Positions 15,723 to 23,877 of a stretch of DNA of 26,637 nt are shown in pieces (within the stretch, counting starts at the first letter, position 1; every line of letters begins with the position of its first letter). Origin of the DNA: WGAB01 sp964406105 (GTDB taxonomy: Bacteria; Hydrothermota; Hydrothermia; WGAB01); contig CAYOQK010000038.1 of assembly GCA_964406105.1 (NCBI GenBank), forward strand, positions 1 through 26,637, given 5' to 3'. Below the pieces are notes generated by a model. The model worked only from the letters and a program-made list of their open reading frames with translations, had not been told where the DNA came from and did no database searches. The position numbers and the translations under genes were made by a program.

Positions 15723-15728
15723 AGTATA
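15723..15728 (-). promoter_or_regulatory. -10 box (TATACT) 6 nt before thiL
   Basis: TATACT then AATCGC then ATG. A start 7 nt after the box would be the A of the ATG itself. No good -35 box is visible, so this is a candidate only. Confidence 0.45.
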
Positions 15729-15731
15729 GGG

Positions 15732-16433
15732 TTAAAGCAGCCCCCGCTGGGGAAGGAGGTCCACTTCGTCCACCGACACGGTAGCCGGTTCCTCCAGCAC
15801 CTTGCGCACCACTCGCGCCACGTCCTCGGGAGCCAGCATTCGGTGGGGGTCGGGTTTGCTTCCGATGGTTTGCCAGAGGGGGGTGGCCACGGGCCCAGGG
15901 TTCACCAACACCACACGAAGGCCTTGGGCCCGAACCTCCTCGCGGAGGGCCGTCACCATTCCCCGGAGGCCGAACTTGGTGGCGCAGTACAGCGACCAGC
16001 CAGAAAAGGCCTGCTTAGAGGCAATGGAACCGATGTACACCAACGTGCTGCCGGGTTTCAGGTGGGGCAGCAGAATGCGGGTCAGCAGAAAGGGGGCCCG
16101 GAGGTTAACGGCCACCAGGTCATCAAAGTCCTGGAGGCTTTGGGTGGCCAAGGGCCCAATGCGGGCAATTCCAGCATTCAGCAGGACTGCCTCCGGAGGG
16201 CCCAGGGTGTCCAGCACACGGTGTGCCAGGGCTTCTACAAAGGCCGGGTCCCGTAGGTCTCCGGCCCACCAGTACACTCGGCTGGCCCGCTGGGAGAGGT
16301 CTTGGGCCAACGTTTCCAACAGTTCTTGGCTCCGGGCCGTGAGGAACAGGTGAGTACCTGGCTGGGCGAATTCCTGGGCCAAGGCGCGGCCGATGCCCTT
16401 GGAAGCCCCGGTGATGAACACCCGTTTAGCCAA
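15732..16433 (-). CDS. Short-chain dehydrogenase/reductase, sepiapterin reductase-like
   Basis: A 233-residue classical SDR. The cofactor loop is 'TGASKGIG' (8-15), with the NAG motif in 'LLNAGIARIG'. The catalytic residues are Ser136, Tyr149 and Lys153 ('YCATKFG'). After the YxxxK motif come 'GLRGMV...LREEV', 'NPGPVATPLW' and 'PEDVARVV', which resemble bacterial sepiapterin reductases as I remember them, though many SDRs share parts of this. The position directly after the PTPS-like and FolE genes supports reduction of a pyruvoyl-tetrahydropterin. I chose the TTG at 16433, because a perfect GGAGG lies 8 nt upstream; the GTG at 16448 would add five residues. It overlaps or nearly touches folE. 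General SDR call is firm, substrate is inference. Confidence 0.85.
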   Translation of the reverse strand: MAKRVFITGASKGIGRALAQEFAQPGTHLFLTARSQELLETLAQDLSQRASRVYWWAGDLRDPAFVEALAHRVLDTLGPPEAVLLNAGIARIGPLATQSLQDFDDLVAVNLRAPFLLTRILLPHLKPGSTLVYIGSIASKQAFSGWSLYCATKFGLRGMVTALREEVRAQGLRVVLVNPGPVATPLWQTIGSKPDPHRMLAPEDVARVVRKVLEEPATVSVDEVDLLPQRGLL

Positions 16434-16998
16434 GGCTTTGGCCTCCACCGATCAAACTCAGAAACTCCATGCGGGTGTGCAGGTTTGTGCGAAACACTCC
16501 CAGCATGGCGCTGGTGACCATCACGTGGTTTTGTTTCCGCACCCCGCGCATGACCGAGCACAGGTGGGTGCCCTCAATCACTACAGCCACACCCTGAGGT
16601 TTGAGGAACCGCTGGAGCGTTTCTGCGATCTCCACGGTCATCTTCTCCTGGATTTGAAGTCTGCGGGCGTACATGTCCACGATGCGAGGGATCTTGGAGA
16701 GGCCAATGATGCGGCCATTGGGGATATAGGCCACATGGGCCTTGCCGAAAAAGGGGAGCATGTGGTGCTCACACAGGGAATAGTACTCAATGTCCTTCAC
16801 GATGACCATCTCGTTGTAATCTGTGTGGAAGAGGGCATCGCCGATGATCTCCTCTGGGGTTTCGCGGTACCCGATGGTGAGCTCTTGGAACATGCGGAAC
16901 ACGCGTTCCGGTGTCTTGCGAAGTCCCTCACGTTCGGGATCTTCGCCGATTTCCTCCAAAAGGGTGCGAATGGCTTGCATGAAACGGTCGGGGTTCAC
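16426..16998 (-). CDS. folE: GTP cyclohydrolase I
   Basis: A 190-residue enzyme that turns GTP into 7,8-dihydroneopterin triphosphate, the first step to folate, queuosine and biopterin. The zinc ligands are Cys76 and His79 in 'LCEHHMLPFFG' and Cys147 in 'THLCSVMRG', with the same spacing (3 and 71) as E. coli C110/H113/C181. The 'VAYIPNGRIIGLSKIPRIVD' segment is the family signature. This is the type I (zinc) form; no FolE2 is seen. The GTG start overlaps the stop of the upstream PTPS-like gene (GTGA), with an AAGGA site 4 nt before it. Translation is probably coupled to the PTPS gene, which encodes the next step. Confidence 0.96.
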   Translation of the reverse strand: MNPDRFMQAIRTLLEEIGEDPEREGLRKTPERVFRMFQELTIGYRETPEEIIGDALFHTDYNEMVIVKDIEYYSLCEHHMLPFFGKAHVAYIPNGRIIGLSKIPRIVDMYARRLQIQEKMTVEIAETLQRFLKPQGVAVVIEGTHLCSVMRGVRKQNHVMVTSAMLGVFRTNLHTRMEFLSLIGGGQSLG

Positions 16999-17813
16999 AG
17001 TTCCTTGCCTCCAATTTCAAAGAAGTTGTTGCGGGTTTCTCGGATGTGCAGCAGGACCACAGGAGGCCGCAGGGGCTGGAGCTGATGCCACAGGTAAAGG
17101 GCCAGGTTTTCGGTCGTAGCAGGCTGATGTTGAAAGGCGGGCACCTCTTGATCCAGCCATCGGCATTGCAGAGGTGCCAGCACCCGTTGAATGGCTTGAT
17201 CCATCTCGGCCAGGTCCGCCACCCGGCCCTGGGCGTCTATGGGTCCGTACACGCCCACGTACACCAGGTAGTCGTGGCCGTGGCCTTGGGGATGGTGACA
17301 CTTGCCGAAAAGGCGTTGGTTTTCCTCCTCGGAGAGTTCTGGAGAGTGGAGCCGATGGGCCGCAGAGAATCGGTACCGCCGGCCCAATAGGGCCAGATCT
17401 CGGTGGTTTTCTTGTTCGCCGTAGTAATCGGCAAACAGGTCCTCGGTTTCATAGAGCCGAACCCGGTACAGCCGCACTTCTTTGGGGAGTTTGGGGGCCA
17501 CTAAGTGGTAAATCACCCGGGCCAGGTTCTCGGTGGTGGGAAGGGTGTTTTGAAAGTAGGGTAGGTCATCGTTCAAATGGCGGTGGTCAAACTGGGAAAC
17601 CACCTCATTGCCGATGCGTTTGAGATCGGTGAGGTTCATTACCATGCCTGTGCGGGGGTCTACAGGGCCTTCCACGGTGATCTCCAGTACGTAGTTGTGG
17701 CCGTGGGTGCGTACGCAGGGGCCAAAGGTTTCCTGGTTCCTTTGGTCACTCCAGTGGTCAACGCGGTACCGGTGGGCGGCAGAAAAGTAGAAGCGTCGGG
17801 TGATCCGCACCAT
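16995..17813 (-). CDS. Tandem 6-pyruvoyltetrahydropterin synthase/QueD-family protein
   Basis: A 272-residue protein made of two PTPS-fold domains. Domain 1 (about 1-135) is complete: zinc His14, His37 and His39 ('FSAAHR', 'THGHNY'), catalytic Cys33, Asp76-His77 ('FDHRHLN'), the 'TGMVMNLTDLK' segment and the pterin-anchoring Glu122. Domain 2 (about 145-272) keeps zinc His153, His178 and His180, Cys172 and Glu259. However, the Asp-His pair is replaced by Gln216-Cys217. Its front half ('LHSPELSEEEN', 'FGKCHHPQGHGHDY') resembles animal PTPS closely. The family acts on dihydroneopterin triphosphate to give 6-pyruvoyl- or 6-carboxy-tetrahydropterin; which one is made here is not settled by sequence. 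There is no Shine-Dalgarno; a consensus -10 box lies 9 nt before the ATG. Confidence 0.92.
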   Translation of the reverse strand: MVRITRRFYFSAAHRYRVDHWSDQRNQETFGPCVRTHGHNYVLEITVEGPVDPRTGMVMNLTDLKRIGNEVVSQFDHRHLNDDLPYFQNTLPTTENLARVIYHLVAPKLPKEVRLYRVRLYETEDLFADYYGEQENHRDLALLGRRYRFSAAHRLHSPELSEEENQRLFGKCHHPQGHGHDYLVYVGVYGPIDAQGRVADLAEMDQAIQRVLAPLQCRWLDQEVPAFQHQPATTENLALYLWHQLQPLRPPVVLLHIRETRNNFFEIGGKEL

Positions 17814-17822
17814 AGCAGCGGT

Positions 17823-17828
17823 ATTATA
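17823..17828 (-). promoter_or_regulatory. Consensus -10 box (TATAAT) 9 nt before the tandem PTPS gene
   Basis: TATAAT then ACCGCTGCT then ATG. A transcription start 7 nt after the box falls on a G, leaving a leader of about 2 nt. The -35 match (CTGAAC with a 16-nt spacer) is weak. Likely promoter of the six-gene run. Confidence 0.55.
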
Positions 17829-17902
17829 ACGGGCAGCCGTTCCGGTTCAGCCTTTAGCGGCTTCAGAGGGTTTGTATGGTTTCCTTGGCCCAGGTAGGGC
17901 TG

Positions 17903-17908
17903 TAAAAT
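17903..17908 (+). promoter_or_regulatory. Candidate -10 box (TAAAAT) for the cytochrome gene
   Basis: TAAAAT follows a TG dinucleotide 34 nt before the cytochrome ATG. The -35 region is poor. It is in the 129-nt gap shared with the divergent PTPS gene. Confidence 0.4.
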
Positions 17909-17942
17909 TGGGAAAACCCTTCTACAAAAAGGAGGTTTTGCA

Positions 17943-18491
17943 ATGAGGCTTCTTGCAGTACTTCTCGGCTTTCTGCTGGTCTCTCCTGCTCTGCACGCTG
18001 GGGATTTCAAGTACGTAGGGGCCAAGTCATGTAAGGTGTGCCATCGCAACAAGAAGTACGGCGACCAATGGACCAAATGGCTCAACGGCCCCCACGCTAA
18101 GGCCTTTGAATCGTTGAAGAGCGAAAAGGCCAAGGAAGCGGCCGCTAAACTGGGCATTGAGGATCCCTTGACTTCGGAGAAGTGCTTGGTGTGCCATACC
18201 ACGGGGTTTGGCAAGGGAGGCTACTCGCTGGACGCCGAAGCGGCCCACAACGCCAAGTTTGAAGGGGTAGGCTGTGAGGCCTGCCACGGACCTGGGTCTG
18301 CGTACAAGAAGATGTCCGTCATGAAGAAAATCGCTGCTGGTGAGTACAAGCCTGAGGATTACGGCATGGTGCTCCCCACGGAGCAAACCTGCCTGCAATG
18401 TCATGCCCAGGGCAAGGGCTGTCCCTTTGAGAAGGAGTTCAACTTTGAGGAGATGGCAGCCCAGATTGCCCATCCGGTGCCGGAGAAGTAA
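17943..18491 (+). CDS. Tetraheme cytochrome c (cytochrome c554-like)
   Basis: A 182-residue exported protein. Residues 1-19 form a signal peptide ending 'PALHA'. Four covalent heme sites (CxxCH) are at 30-34, 81-85, 111-115 and 150-154; 'GVGCEACHGPGSAY' around the third is typical of the cytochrome c554 domain family. His51, in 'NGPHAKAF', is a likely distal heme ligand. It probably carries electrons in the periplasm; the partner is unknown and no reductase is next to it. An AAAAGGAGG site lies 7 nt before the ATG. It stands alone between its own promoter and a strong terminator, so it is transcribed singly. Cytochrome maturation genes must lie elsewhere. Confidence 0.93.
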   Translation: MRLLAVLLGFLLVSPALHAGDFKYVGAKSCKVCHRNKKYGDQWTKWLNGPHAKAFESLKSEKAKEAAAKLGIEDPLTSEKCLVCHTTGFGKGGYSLDAEAAHNAKFEGVGCEACHGPGSAYKKMSVMKKIAAGEYKPEDYGMVLPTEQTCLQCHAQGKGCPFEKEFNFEEMAAQIAHPVPEK

Positions 18492-18512
18492 GCCGGTTTC
18501 CACGTGAACAAC

Positions 18513-18548
18513 GAGGGGGCGGGCCAGCGGCCCGCCCCCTCAATTTTT
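18513..18548 (+). terminator. Strong intrinsic terminator after the cytochrome gene
   Basis: A perfect 13-bp stem, GAGGGGGCGGGCC / GGCCCGCCCCCTC, with an AGC loop is followed by AATTTTT. On the opposite strand the hairpin has no T-run, so it serves mainly the plus strand. Confidence 0.92.
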
Positions 18549-18564
18549 GACGTTTTTCCCGGCC

Positions 18565-19146
18565 TTAGCCTGTGGGAACAGCCTGAACCATTTCCAGGAA
18601 CATCCGGTGGATCTCCGGAGTGGGCACCACCTCAGGGTGAAAGGTGGCCCCCAGGAACCGATCCTGGCGGACCAGCACCGGGGTGCCCTCGTGTTCTGCC
18701 AAGACCTCTACCGAGGGGCCCACCTTTACGATCTTGGGAGCGCGGATGAACACCGCGGGAACTGGCCCCACCCCTTTCACCTGGAGGGTGACCTCAAAGC
18801 TCTCGCGCTGTCGGCCATAGGCGTTGCGTTCCACCACGATGTCCAGGAATCCCAGGGTGACCACCCGTGGATCCGGTTGCACCAGGGCGCGGGCCATCAG
18901 GATCACTCCAGCGCAGGTGCCGAACACCGGTACCCCTCGCCGTTGAAGTTCTCGCAGGGGGGGCTCCAGGCCTTCCACTCGGATCAGGCGGGTCATGGTG
19001 GTGCTTTCGCCTCCGGGAAGGATAAGGCCTTGCAAGCCTTCCAATTGCTCGGGCCGTGTTACGAACACCGGCGTGATGCCCAGATCCCGCAGAACCTGTG
19101 CGTGCTCTTCAAAGTCGCCCTGGAGTGCGAGGATGCCAATGGTCAT
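18565..19146 (-). CDS. pdxT: Pyridoxal 5'-phosphate synthase glutaminase subunit
   Basis: A 193-residue class I glutamine amidotransferase that feeds ammonia to PdxS. The catalytic triad is Cys78 ('GTCAGVI'), His170 and Glu172 ('FHPEV'); 'LPGGEST' (43-49) shapes the oxyanion site and 'IGILALQGDFEEH' is the PdxT N terminus. Length is normal. It begins 4 nt after the pdxS stop with only a weak ribosome site, so coupling to pdxS is likely. The order pdxS-pdxT is the usual one. Confidence 0.97.
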   Translation of the reverse strand: MTIGILALQGDFEEHAQVLRDLGITPVFVTRPEQLEGLQGLILPGGESTTMTRLIRVEGLEPPLRELQRRGVPVFGTCAGVILMARALVQPDPRVVTLGFLDIVVERNAYGRQRESFEVTLQVKGVGPVPAVFIRAPKIVKVGPSVEVLAEHEGTPVLVRQDRFLGATFHPEVVPTPEIHRMFLEMVQAVPTG

Positions 19147-19150
19147 GGGA

Positions 19151-20038
19151 TTACCAGCCTCGGGTTTGCAGGAGTTCTTCCTCTTTGAGTTTGCTCACAT
19201 CAATGCCTGGCATGGCTTCGCCCAAACCGCGGGAGATCTCCGCAAGTTTCTTGGGATCGTTGTAATAAGTCACCGCTTGAACGATGGCCTTGGCCCTCTT
19301 GAGAGGATCCTCAGACTTGAAGATGCCGCTACCCACAAATACGGACTCGGCCCCCAGTTGCATCATCAGGGCAGCGTCAGCAGGGGTGGCGATGCCGCCA
19401 GCCGCGAAGTTGGGCACCGGCAGTTTGCCATGTTCCGCTACGTACTGGACCAGTTCCAGGGGGGCTTGGAGGCGCTTGGCCTCTGCGAAGAGTTCATCGG
19501 GCCGTTTGCCTTGGAGTGCTCGGATCTCTTTTTGGATTAGCCGCATGTGTCGCACGGCTTCCACGATGTTGCCGGTGCCAGCCTCGCCTTTGGTGCGGAT
19601 CAGGGCTGCCCCTTCGGCGATCCGGCGGAGTGCTTCGCCCAGGTTTCGGGCTCCACACACGAAGGGTACTTTGAAGGCGTGTTTGTCAATGTGGTGCTCT
19701 TCGTCTGCTGGGGTGAGCACCTCGCTTTCATCAATGAAATCCACCCCCAATGCCTCCAAGATCTGGGCTTCCACAAAGTGGCCAATGCGCACCTTGGCCA
19801 TCACCGGGATGGAAACCGCTTCCATGATTTTGAGGATGATCTCTGGATCGGCCATGCGTGCCACGCCGCCCTGTTTCCGAATGTCGGCGGGGACCCGCTC
19901 TAAAGCCATCACCGCCACGGCCCCGGCCTCTTCGGCGATCTTCGCCTGCTCCGGGTTCGTGACGTCCATAATCACCCCGCCCTTGAGCATCTGGGCAAGC
20001 CCAATCTTGGTCTTCATCGTGCCGGTCAGGATTGCCAT
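19151..20038 (-). CDS. pdxS: Pyridoxal 5'-phosphate synthase, synthase subunit
   Basis: A 295-residue barrel enzyme that builds PLP from ribose 5-phosphate, glyceraldehyde 3-phosphate and ammonia. Lys82 in 'AKVRIGH' forms the first Schiff base and Lys150 in 'RTKGEAGTGN' the second; Asp25 ('GVIMDV') is the catalytic acid. The C-terminal 'NFAAGGIATPADAALMMQLG' phosphate loop is present. I chose the ATG at 20038, which has AAGGAGG 7-8 nt upstream; a GTG at 20047 would overlap that site. It works as a 12+12 complex with PdxT. This is the DXP-independent route, so no pdxA/pdxJ is needed. Confidence 0.97.
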   Translation of the reverse strand: MAILTGTMKTKIGLAQMLKGGVIMDVTNPEQAKIAEEAGAVAVMALERVPADIRKQGGVARMADPEIILKIMEAVSIPVMAKVRIGHFVEAQILEALGVDFIDESEVLTPADEEHHIDKHAFKVPFVCGARNLGEALRRIAEGAALIRTKGEAGTGNIVEAVRHMRLIQKEIRALQGKRPDELFAEAKRLQAPLELVQYVAEHGKLPVPNFAAGGIATPADAALMMQLGAESVFVGSGIFKSEDPLKRAKAIVQAVTYYNDPKKLAEISRGLGEAMPGIDVSKLKEEELLQTRGW

Positions 20039-20064
20039 GGGATTCACCTCCTTGAGAGCACCAA

Positions 20065-20093
20065 ATCATACATCGGCCCGGAAAACCGGTCAA
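20065..20093 (-). promoter_or_regulatory. Promoter of pdxS-pdxT
   Basis: On the minus strand: TTGACC (20093-20088), a 17-nt spacer and TATGAT (20070-20065). It lies in the 73-nt gap after the C25-like gene and gives a leader of about 20 nt carrying the Shine-Dalgarno. No terminator is seen in the gap. Confidence 0.78.
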
Positions 20094-20111
20094 TCCAGCC
20101 CGTTGCCGATT

Positions 20112-23100
20112 TTACCGCAGGTGCAACAGTTTCCAGGTACGTTGACGGCCTAAGGTTGTGACCCGGAGGAAATAGGGGCCGGCAGGCCAGGGGGCTAACT
20201 GCACCGGCACCCGGTGGATTCCTGCTGGCAACCGCAGGGTGGTGTGCCACAGGCGTCGCCCCTGGAGGTCGTAAAGGGCTATCCGCAAAGGAGCCTCCTG
20301 GGGAAGGGTCACCTGGAGCACCGTCCGCGCACGCACTGGGTTGGGATACACCGGACCCAACCGCAGTACGGCGGGGTGGGGCGAGGTCTCTTGCACCTGT
20401 AGGGTGTACAGAGGGAGCTCCAGGTACTCCTCGTCGGTGCGGGTGTCCGAATGTGCGGTGAATCGGAGCAAGGCCGAGGAGTCGGGGAAGGAGGGGGCAA
20501 TCCAAAGCAGGTATTGGAGATGGCGAAGAGTATCTCCCGGCGCCAGGGTTCCCACGGTGATTACCGAGTCCAACATCTGCACTTGAGGATGCAGGCTGGT
20601 TAAGGTGAGTGCCAGGTTGTGGGCAGGCGAGGTGCCGGAATTGGTGACTTCTAAAGTAAGGACCACGCTGTCGCCCGGTTCAATCCAGCCGTTGGCCGAG
20701 GACGAAGGCGCATCGCTGACCTCCAAGTAGCCGGTGGTATGTACCCACACGTCCACCGGATAGTACGGGGGATCTGTGGTGATTCGGAGGGCCCGATAGG
20801 CTACCAAGGGTGCAGCATGTTCTGCATAGGAACCGTTGTAAAGGTACTGGAGACCCGTGGTGGCGTCGGGACTCTCAATCCCTACCGTGCAGGAGGAGGG
20901 ATCGGACACCGTCTGGTAAAAGATCTCTATGACACCGTCGCCGGTGACTGTGGACCAATAGGCTGGGTCGTAGAGAACCACCTGGAAGGTTTCCGGTGAG
21001 CCGTCATTGAAATGGGGAATCTCCCGGAACTCCACAATCCACCGATGGTTGGCGGTGTCCGACCAGTAGTACACCGAGCCGCCTTGGGAGGGATCCAGGT
21101 CGTCCCAGAAGGGGGCCACCAGGTTACGGGGACCTTCGGGATTGGGAATCGGAGTGTTGGAACCAAAGCGGTAGGTAGACCCTCCGAGTTCCAAAAAGCC
21201 GTTGGAGGCCACACCTACCTGGGTGAAGGTGTCGCCGTAGAACACAAAGGCGAAGGGCAGGGGAAGGGTGGCGGTATCGGCGTCGGCGTGTGCCACTCGG
21301 GGCACCTCTTGCCCGGGCCCTGGCGGCGCGATTTCGGTCCAGTGGAACACCGGGGCCTGCAGTGTGAGGGTGTCCGTGTCGTCGTAGATGTAATAGCCGT
21401 ACGCGTCTGGGCCTACGGGAGCCGAGGCGGTGTCCGTGCCACCGATGGAAAGAAGAGCGTTTACCGTGTCCTGGTAAAGGTAGGTGTATGCAGGGGAGGC
21501 CACCGCAAACCGCAGGGAGACGATGATGTTGGAGGGAGTGGTGGGAGCGATACGAACGTGGGCCGGATTGGTCAACGCGGTCGTGTCGCCCGGAGCCACC
21601 CCTGGCCCAACTGCTTGAGGGTCTGAGAACACCACGTACACGTCCGCAAGCCCAACGAGCCGGCTTTCCTGGGTCGCTTGGTGCCCCACGTTGACCACTT
21701 GGGGATAAAGGGCCACGTTCTCCCCAGGTTCCGCGATGCCATTGCCGTTGCCCAGGGGCGGGCTGTCATCCACCTGCAGACCCAGGATTTGGAACACCGG
21801 AGCACTCACCCCAAGGATCGGCAACGCATGGTGCCAGGTGCCTTCATCCGACGTAAAGGTGACCGAAAACCGGAGGGTGTCTCTATCCCGTAACTGCGGA
21901 GACAACCGCACCCGCCATGCGTGGAGAAGCTGGACGGAGTCGCCGGCGTTCAAGTTGGCCACTTCGGCCAGGGAGTCCAGGATCTCTATGCCAGGGGTCT
22001 CGGTTTGTAGGTGCAACACCAGGTTGTGCACGGGAGCGATGCCGACGTTCTTGACCAATACGCCCAGGTACAAGGCCTCGCCGGGGTTGGGTTGGCCATC
22101 CGGGACTGGTGATTCCTGGTCGTCCACGGTGATCCCCATTGGCATGGGGTATGGGCCTTCGGCGATCACCGGAATGCTGTCCTTTAACGGACGGAAATTG
22201 CGTTTGGTTACGGTAAAGTGCAGGTGCCCGGTGTGGAGCCCCTCCAGGGGCAGGAGCACTTGGCCCTGGGGGTCTGTGTACCCGTAGGCGTACACGGTTG
22301 TGTCTTGGTACACGCACACCAGTGCCCCCTGGACCGGTGAACCCATGTCCTTCCAAACCGTGAACTCTACGGCGGTGTCGGCGAGGTGCAGAAGATTGGG
22401 ATACTGCACGGTAAAGGCCAGGGGTGGGCGGGTGCGTAGGGGGATCTCGGGATCGCCCAAGGTGGTGAACCCGTTGTAGTCGGGGAGATCGGCGTACATC
22501 TGGTACAGGTTCAGGCGGCCGTTCTCGCAGACCTGGCCGTAGGTTTCCATCAGGCTATCAAACACACCGGCAAAGAACCCTTGAGCAACTGCGCTCCGAA
22601 TATGGGCTACGTGGCTGCGAACCGTGGTGGTGCCAAAGAATCCCACGGCCCCCTTGAGTTGCCCGGGGGTCCCTGCGGTCATCCACTGCTCACCAGCACT
22701 GCCGCCCTGGTAGGGGTCAATGGTGGCACAGGTGGTGGACACGACGATGGGGAGTTTGTCGCCGTTTTGCGTTTGATACGGGTCCACCTGAAAAGGAGGC
22801 CACCAGTTGCCCACCCCCTGCCCTCGGTAGAACACGAAGGAACGACCATCGTTCACGGCATTGATCACGTCGCTGGCAGAGTGCCCAGAATCCGCAAAGA
22901 AGTGGTCAATGTGAATGTAACCGTGGCGACGAAACCGTTCGGTGGCGAAGGCCATATCCGCGTAGTAGATGGAATCGTCAGCGTCTCCGTCTTCCCGGAC
23001 CACCGTGGTGGCTTTGAGGTACCAGAGGGTGTCTGAAGCCAAGGCGAGGTCGTACTTCAGGGTCTTGGTGACCATAACCTGTACTTCTGCGGCGTTGGCT

Positions 23101-23792
23101 GCAGGAAGCCGGCCGGGTAGGATGTCAATGAAGATGTCGTTGCCGGCCACGCGCACGTAGTAGTTATCGGTGTTCTCAAAGGGAATGTGGGCAGCGTTGC
23201 CTACCAACAGGAGGTATTCGGGCTTGATATCCCATGTGTCGTATGCGGTTTGGATGTAGCTCTTGATTTGGGGTGCCGAGGACCCGGTTACCGAGAGGGG
23301 CACCACCCGAGCCAACATGCCCTTTTGGGTTTTCCACCGGGCCAGGGGAAGGATCTCGTCCAGCCACTCGTCAGGCACAATGATCAGATAACGGGCTCCG
23401 TTCAAGGTGGAGGTGCCAGGGGAGGGCTCTTGTGCCCGTAGGCCCAAGGCACGGGCATTGACTACGTATCGGAGGTAAAGGGGCAGGAACGCCGGGGCCA
23501 CCGCCTGGGGATAAGTGCCACCAGGACTATAGGTCAGGGAAAGACGCACAGGGGCCGCAGAGACCCGAAGAGCCACCACCCGTAGATCCCGAAGGTATCC
23601 CTCCTCTTGTACTGTGACCGGTACCGAGGGGGTGGTTTCCAGTTGCCAGGTACTGGCCTCGGGGATGGCCACCAGATACACACCGGGCCGGTAAACCTCT
23701 ATGACGGTTTGGCTGGGGGTTTGGCTGAGGACCGAGGCCTGGGGCCTGGGACCCGGCCATACCCCCAGAAGCAGGGCCAAGAATTGCCACAT
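20112..23792 (-). CDS. C25 (gingipain)-family surface protein with T9SS-type C-terminal sorting domain; catalytic His replaced
   Basis: A 1226-residue exported protein. A short hydrophobic N terminus serves as signal. A propeptide-like region precedes the caspase-fold C25 domain (about 130-470), with 'YLLLVGNAAHIPF' and 'GRLPA'. The active-site Cys355 is present ('VSTTCATID'), but the GHG motif of gingipains is 'RGQG' (Gln325). Then come three Ig/CARDB-like repeats with acidic, Gly-rich starts, each ending in PGE or PGD ('DDQESPVPDGQPNPGE', 'GNGNGIAEPGE', 'ANGWIEPGD'). Between repeats two and three lies a beta-rich module with 'ASNGFLELGG' and 'NLVAPFWDDLDP'. The last 80 residues are a type A sorting domain ('YPNPVRA', 'LYDLQGRRLW'). 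Start: ATG with GAGGTGG 5 nt upstream. Whether it is a protease is doubtful. Confidence 0.88.
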   Translation of the reverse strand: MWQFLALLLGVWPGPRPQASVLSQTPSQTVIEVYRPGVYLVAIPEASTWQLETTPSVPVTVQEEGYLRDLRVVALRVSAAPVRLSLTYSPGGTYPQAVAPAFLPLYLRYVVNARALGLRAQEPSPGTSTLNGARYLIIVPDEWLDEILPLARWKTQKGMLARVVPLSVTGSSAPQIKSYIQTAYDTWDIKPEYLLLVGNAAHIPFENTDNYYVRVAGNDIFIDILPGRLPAANAAEVQVMVTKTLKYDLALASDTLWYLKATTVVREDGDADDSIYYADMAFATERFRRHGYIHIDHFFADSGHSASDVINAVNDGRSFVFYRGQGVGNWWPPFQVDPYQTQNGDKLPIVVSTTCATIDPYQGGSAGEQWMTAGTPGQLKGAVGFFGTTTVRSHVAHIRSAVAQGFFAGVFDSLMETYGQVCENGRLNLYQMYADLPDYNGFTTLGDPEIPLRTRPPLAFTVQYPNLLHLADTAVEFTVWKDMGSPVQGALVCVYQDTTVYAYGYTDPQGQVLLPLEGLHTGHLHFTVTKRNFRPLKDSIPVIAEGPYPMPMGITVDDQESPVPDGQPNPGEALYLGVLVKNVGIAPVHNLVLHLQTETPGIEILDSLAEVANLNAGDSVQLLHAWRVRLSPQLRDRDTLRFSVTFTSDEGTWHHALPILGVSAPVFQILGLQVDDSPPLGNGNGIAEPGENVALYPQVVNVGHQATQESRLVGLADVYVVFSDPQAVGPGVAPGDTTALTNPAHVRIAPTTPSNIIVSLRFAVASPAYTYLYQDTVNALLSIGGTDTASAPVGPDAYGYYIYDDTDTLTLQAPVFHWTEIAPPGPGQEVPRVAHADADTATLPLPFAFVFYGDTFTQVGVASNGFLELGGSTYRFGSNTPIPNPEGPRNLVAPFWDDLDPSQGGSVYYWSDTANHRWIVEFREIPHFNDGSPETFQVVLYDPAYWSTVTGDGVIEIFYQTVSDPSSCTVGIESPDATTGLQYLYNGSYAEHAAPLVAYRALRITTDPPYYPVDVWVHTTGYLEVSDAPSSSANGWIEPGDSVVLTLEVTNSGTSPAHNLALTLTSLHPQVQMLDSVITVGTLAPGDTLRHLQYLLWIAPSFPDSSALLRFTAHSDTRTDEEYLELPLYTLQVQETSPHPAVLRLGPVYPNPVRARTVLQVTLPQEAPLRIALYDLQGRRLWHTTLRLPAGIHRVPVQLAPWPAGPYFLRVTTLGRQRTWKLLHLR

Positions 23793-23877
23793 AATGCCAC
23801 CTCGTAAAGGGTTTGGGCCTTAGAAACCACGCGTTTCCAGCCGATAGGGAACATGGGAACGCTGGGACCACAGGCAA

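Noticed and set aside
16434..16448. GTG at 16448 as the SDR start
   Set aside because: It has no well-placed ribosome site, whereas the TTG at 16433 has GGAGG 8 nt upstream; kept only as an alternative.
20112..23792. Possible frameshift or pseudogene in the long C25-like gene
   Set aside because: The frame is continuous from signal to sorting domain with a good ribosome site; the missing His alone does not make it a pseudogene.
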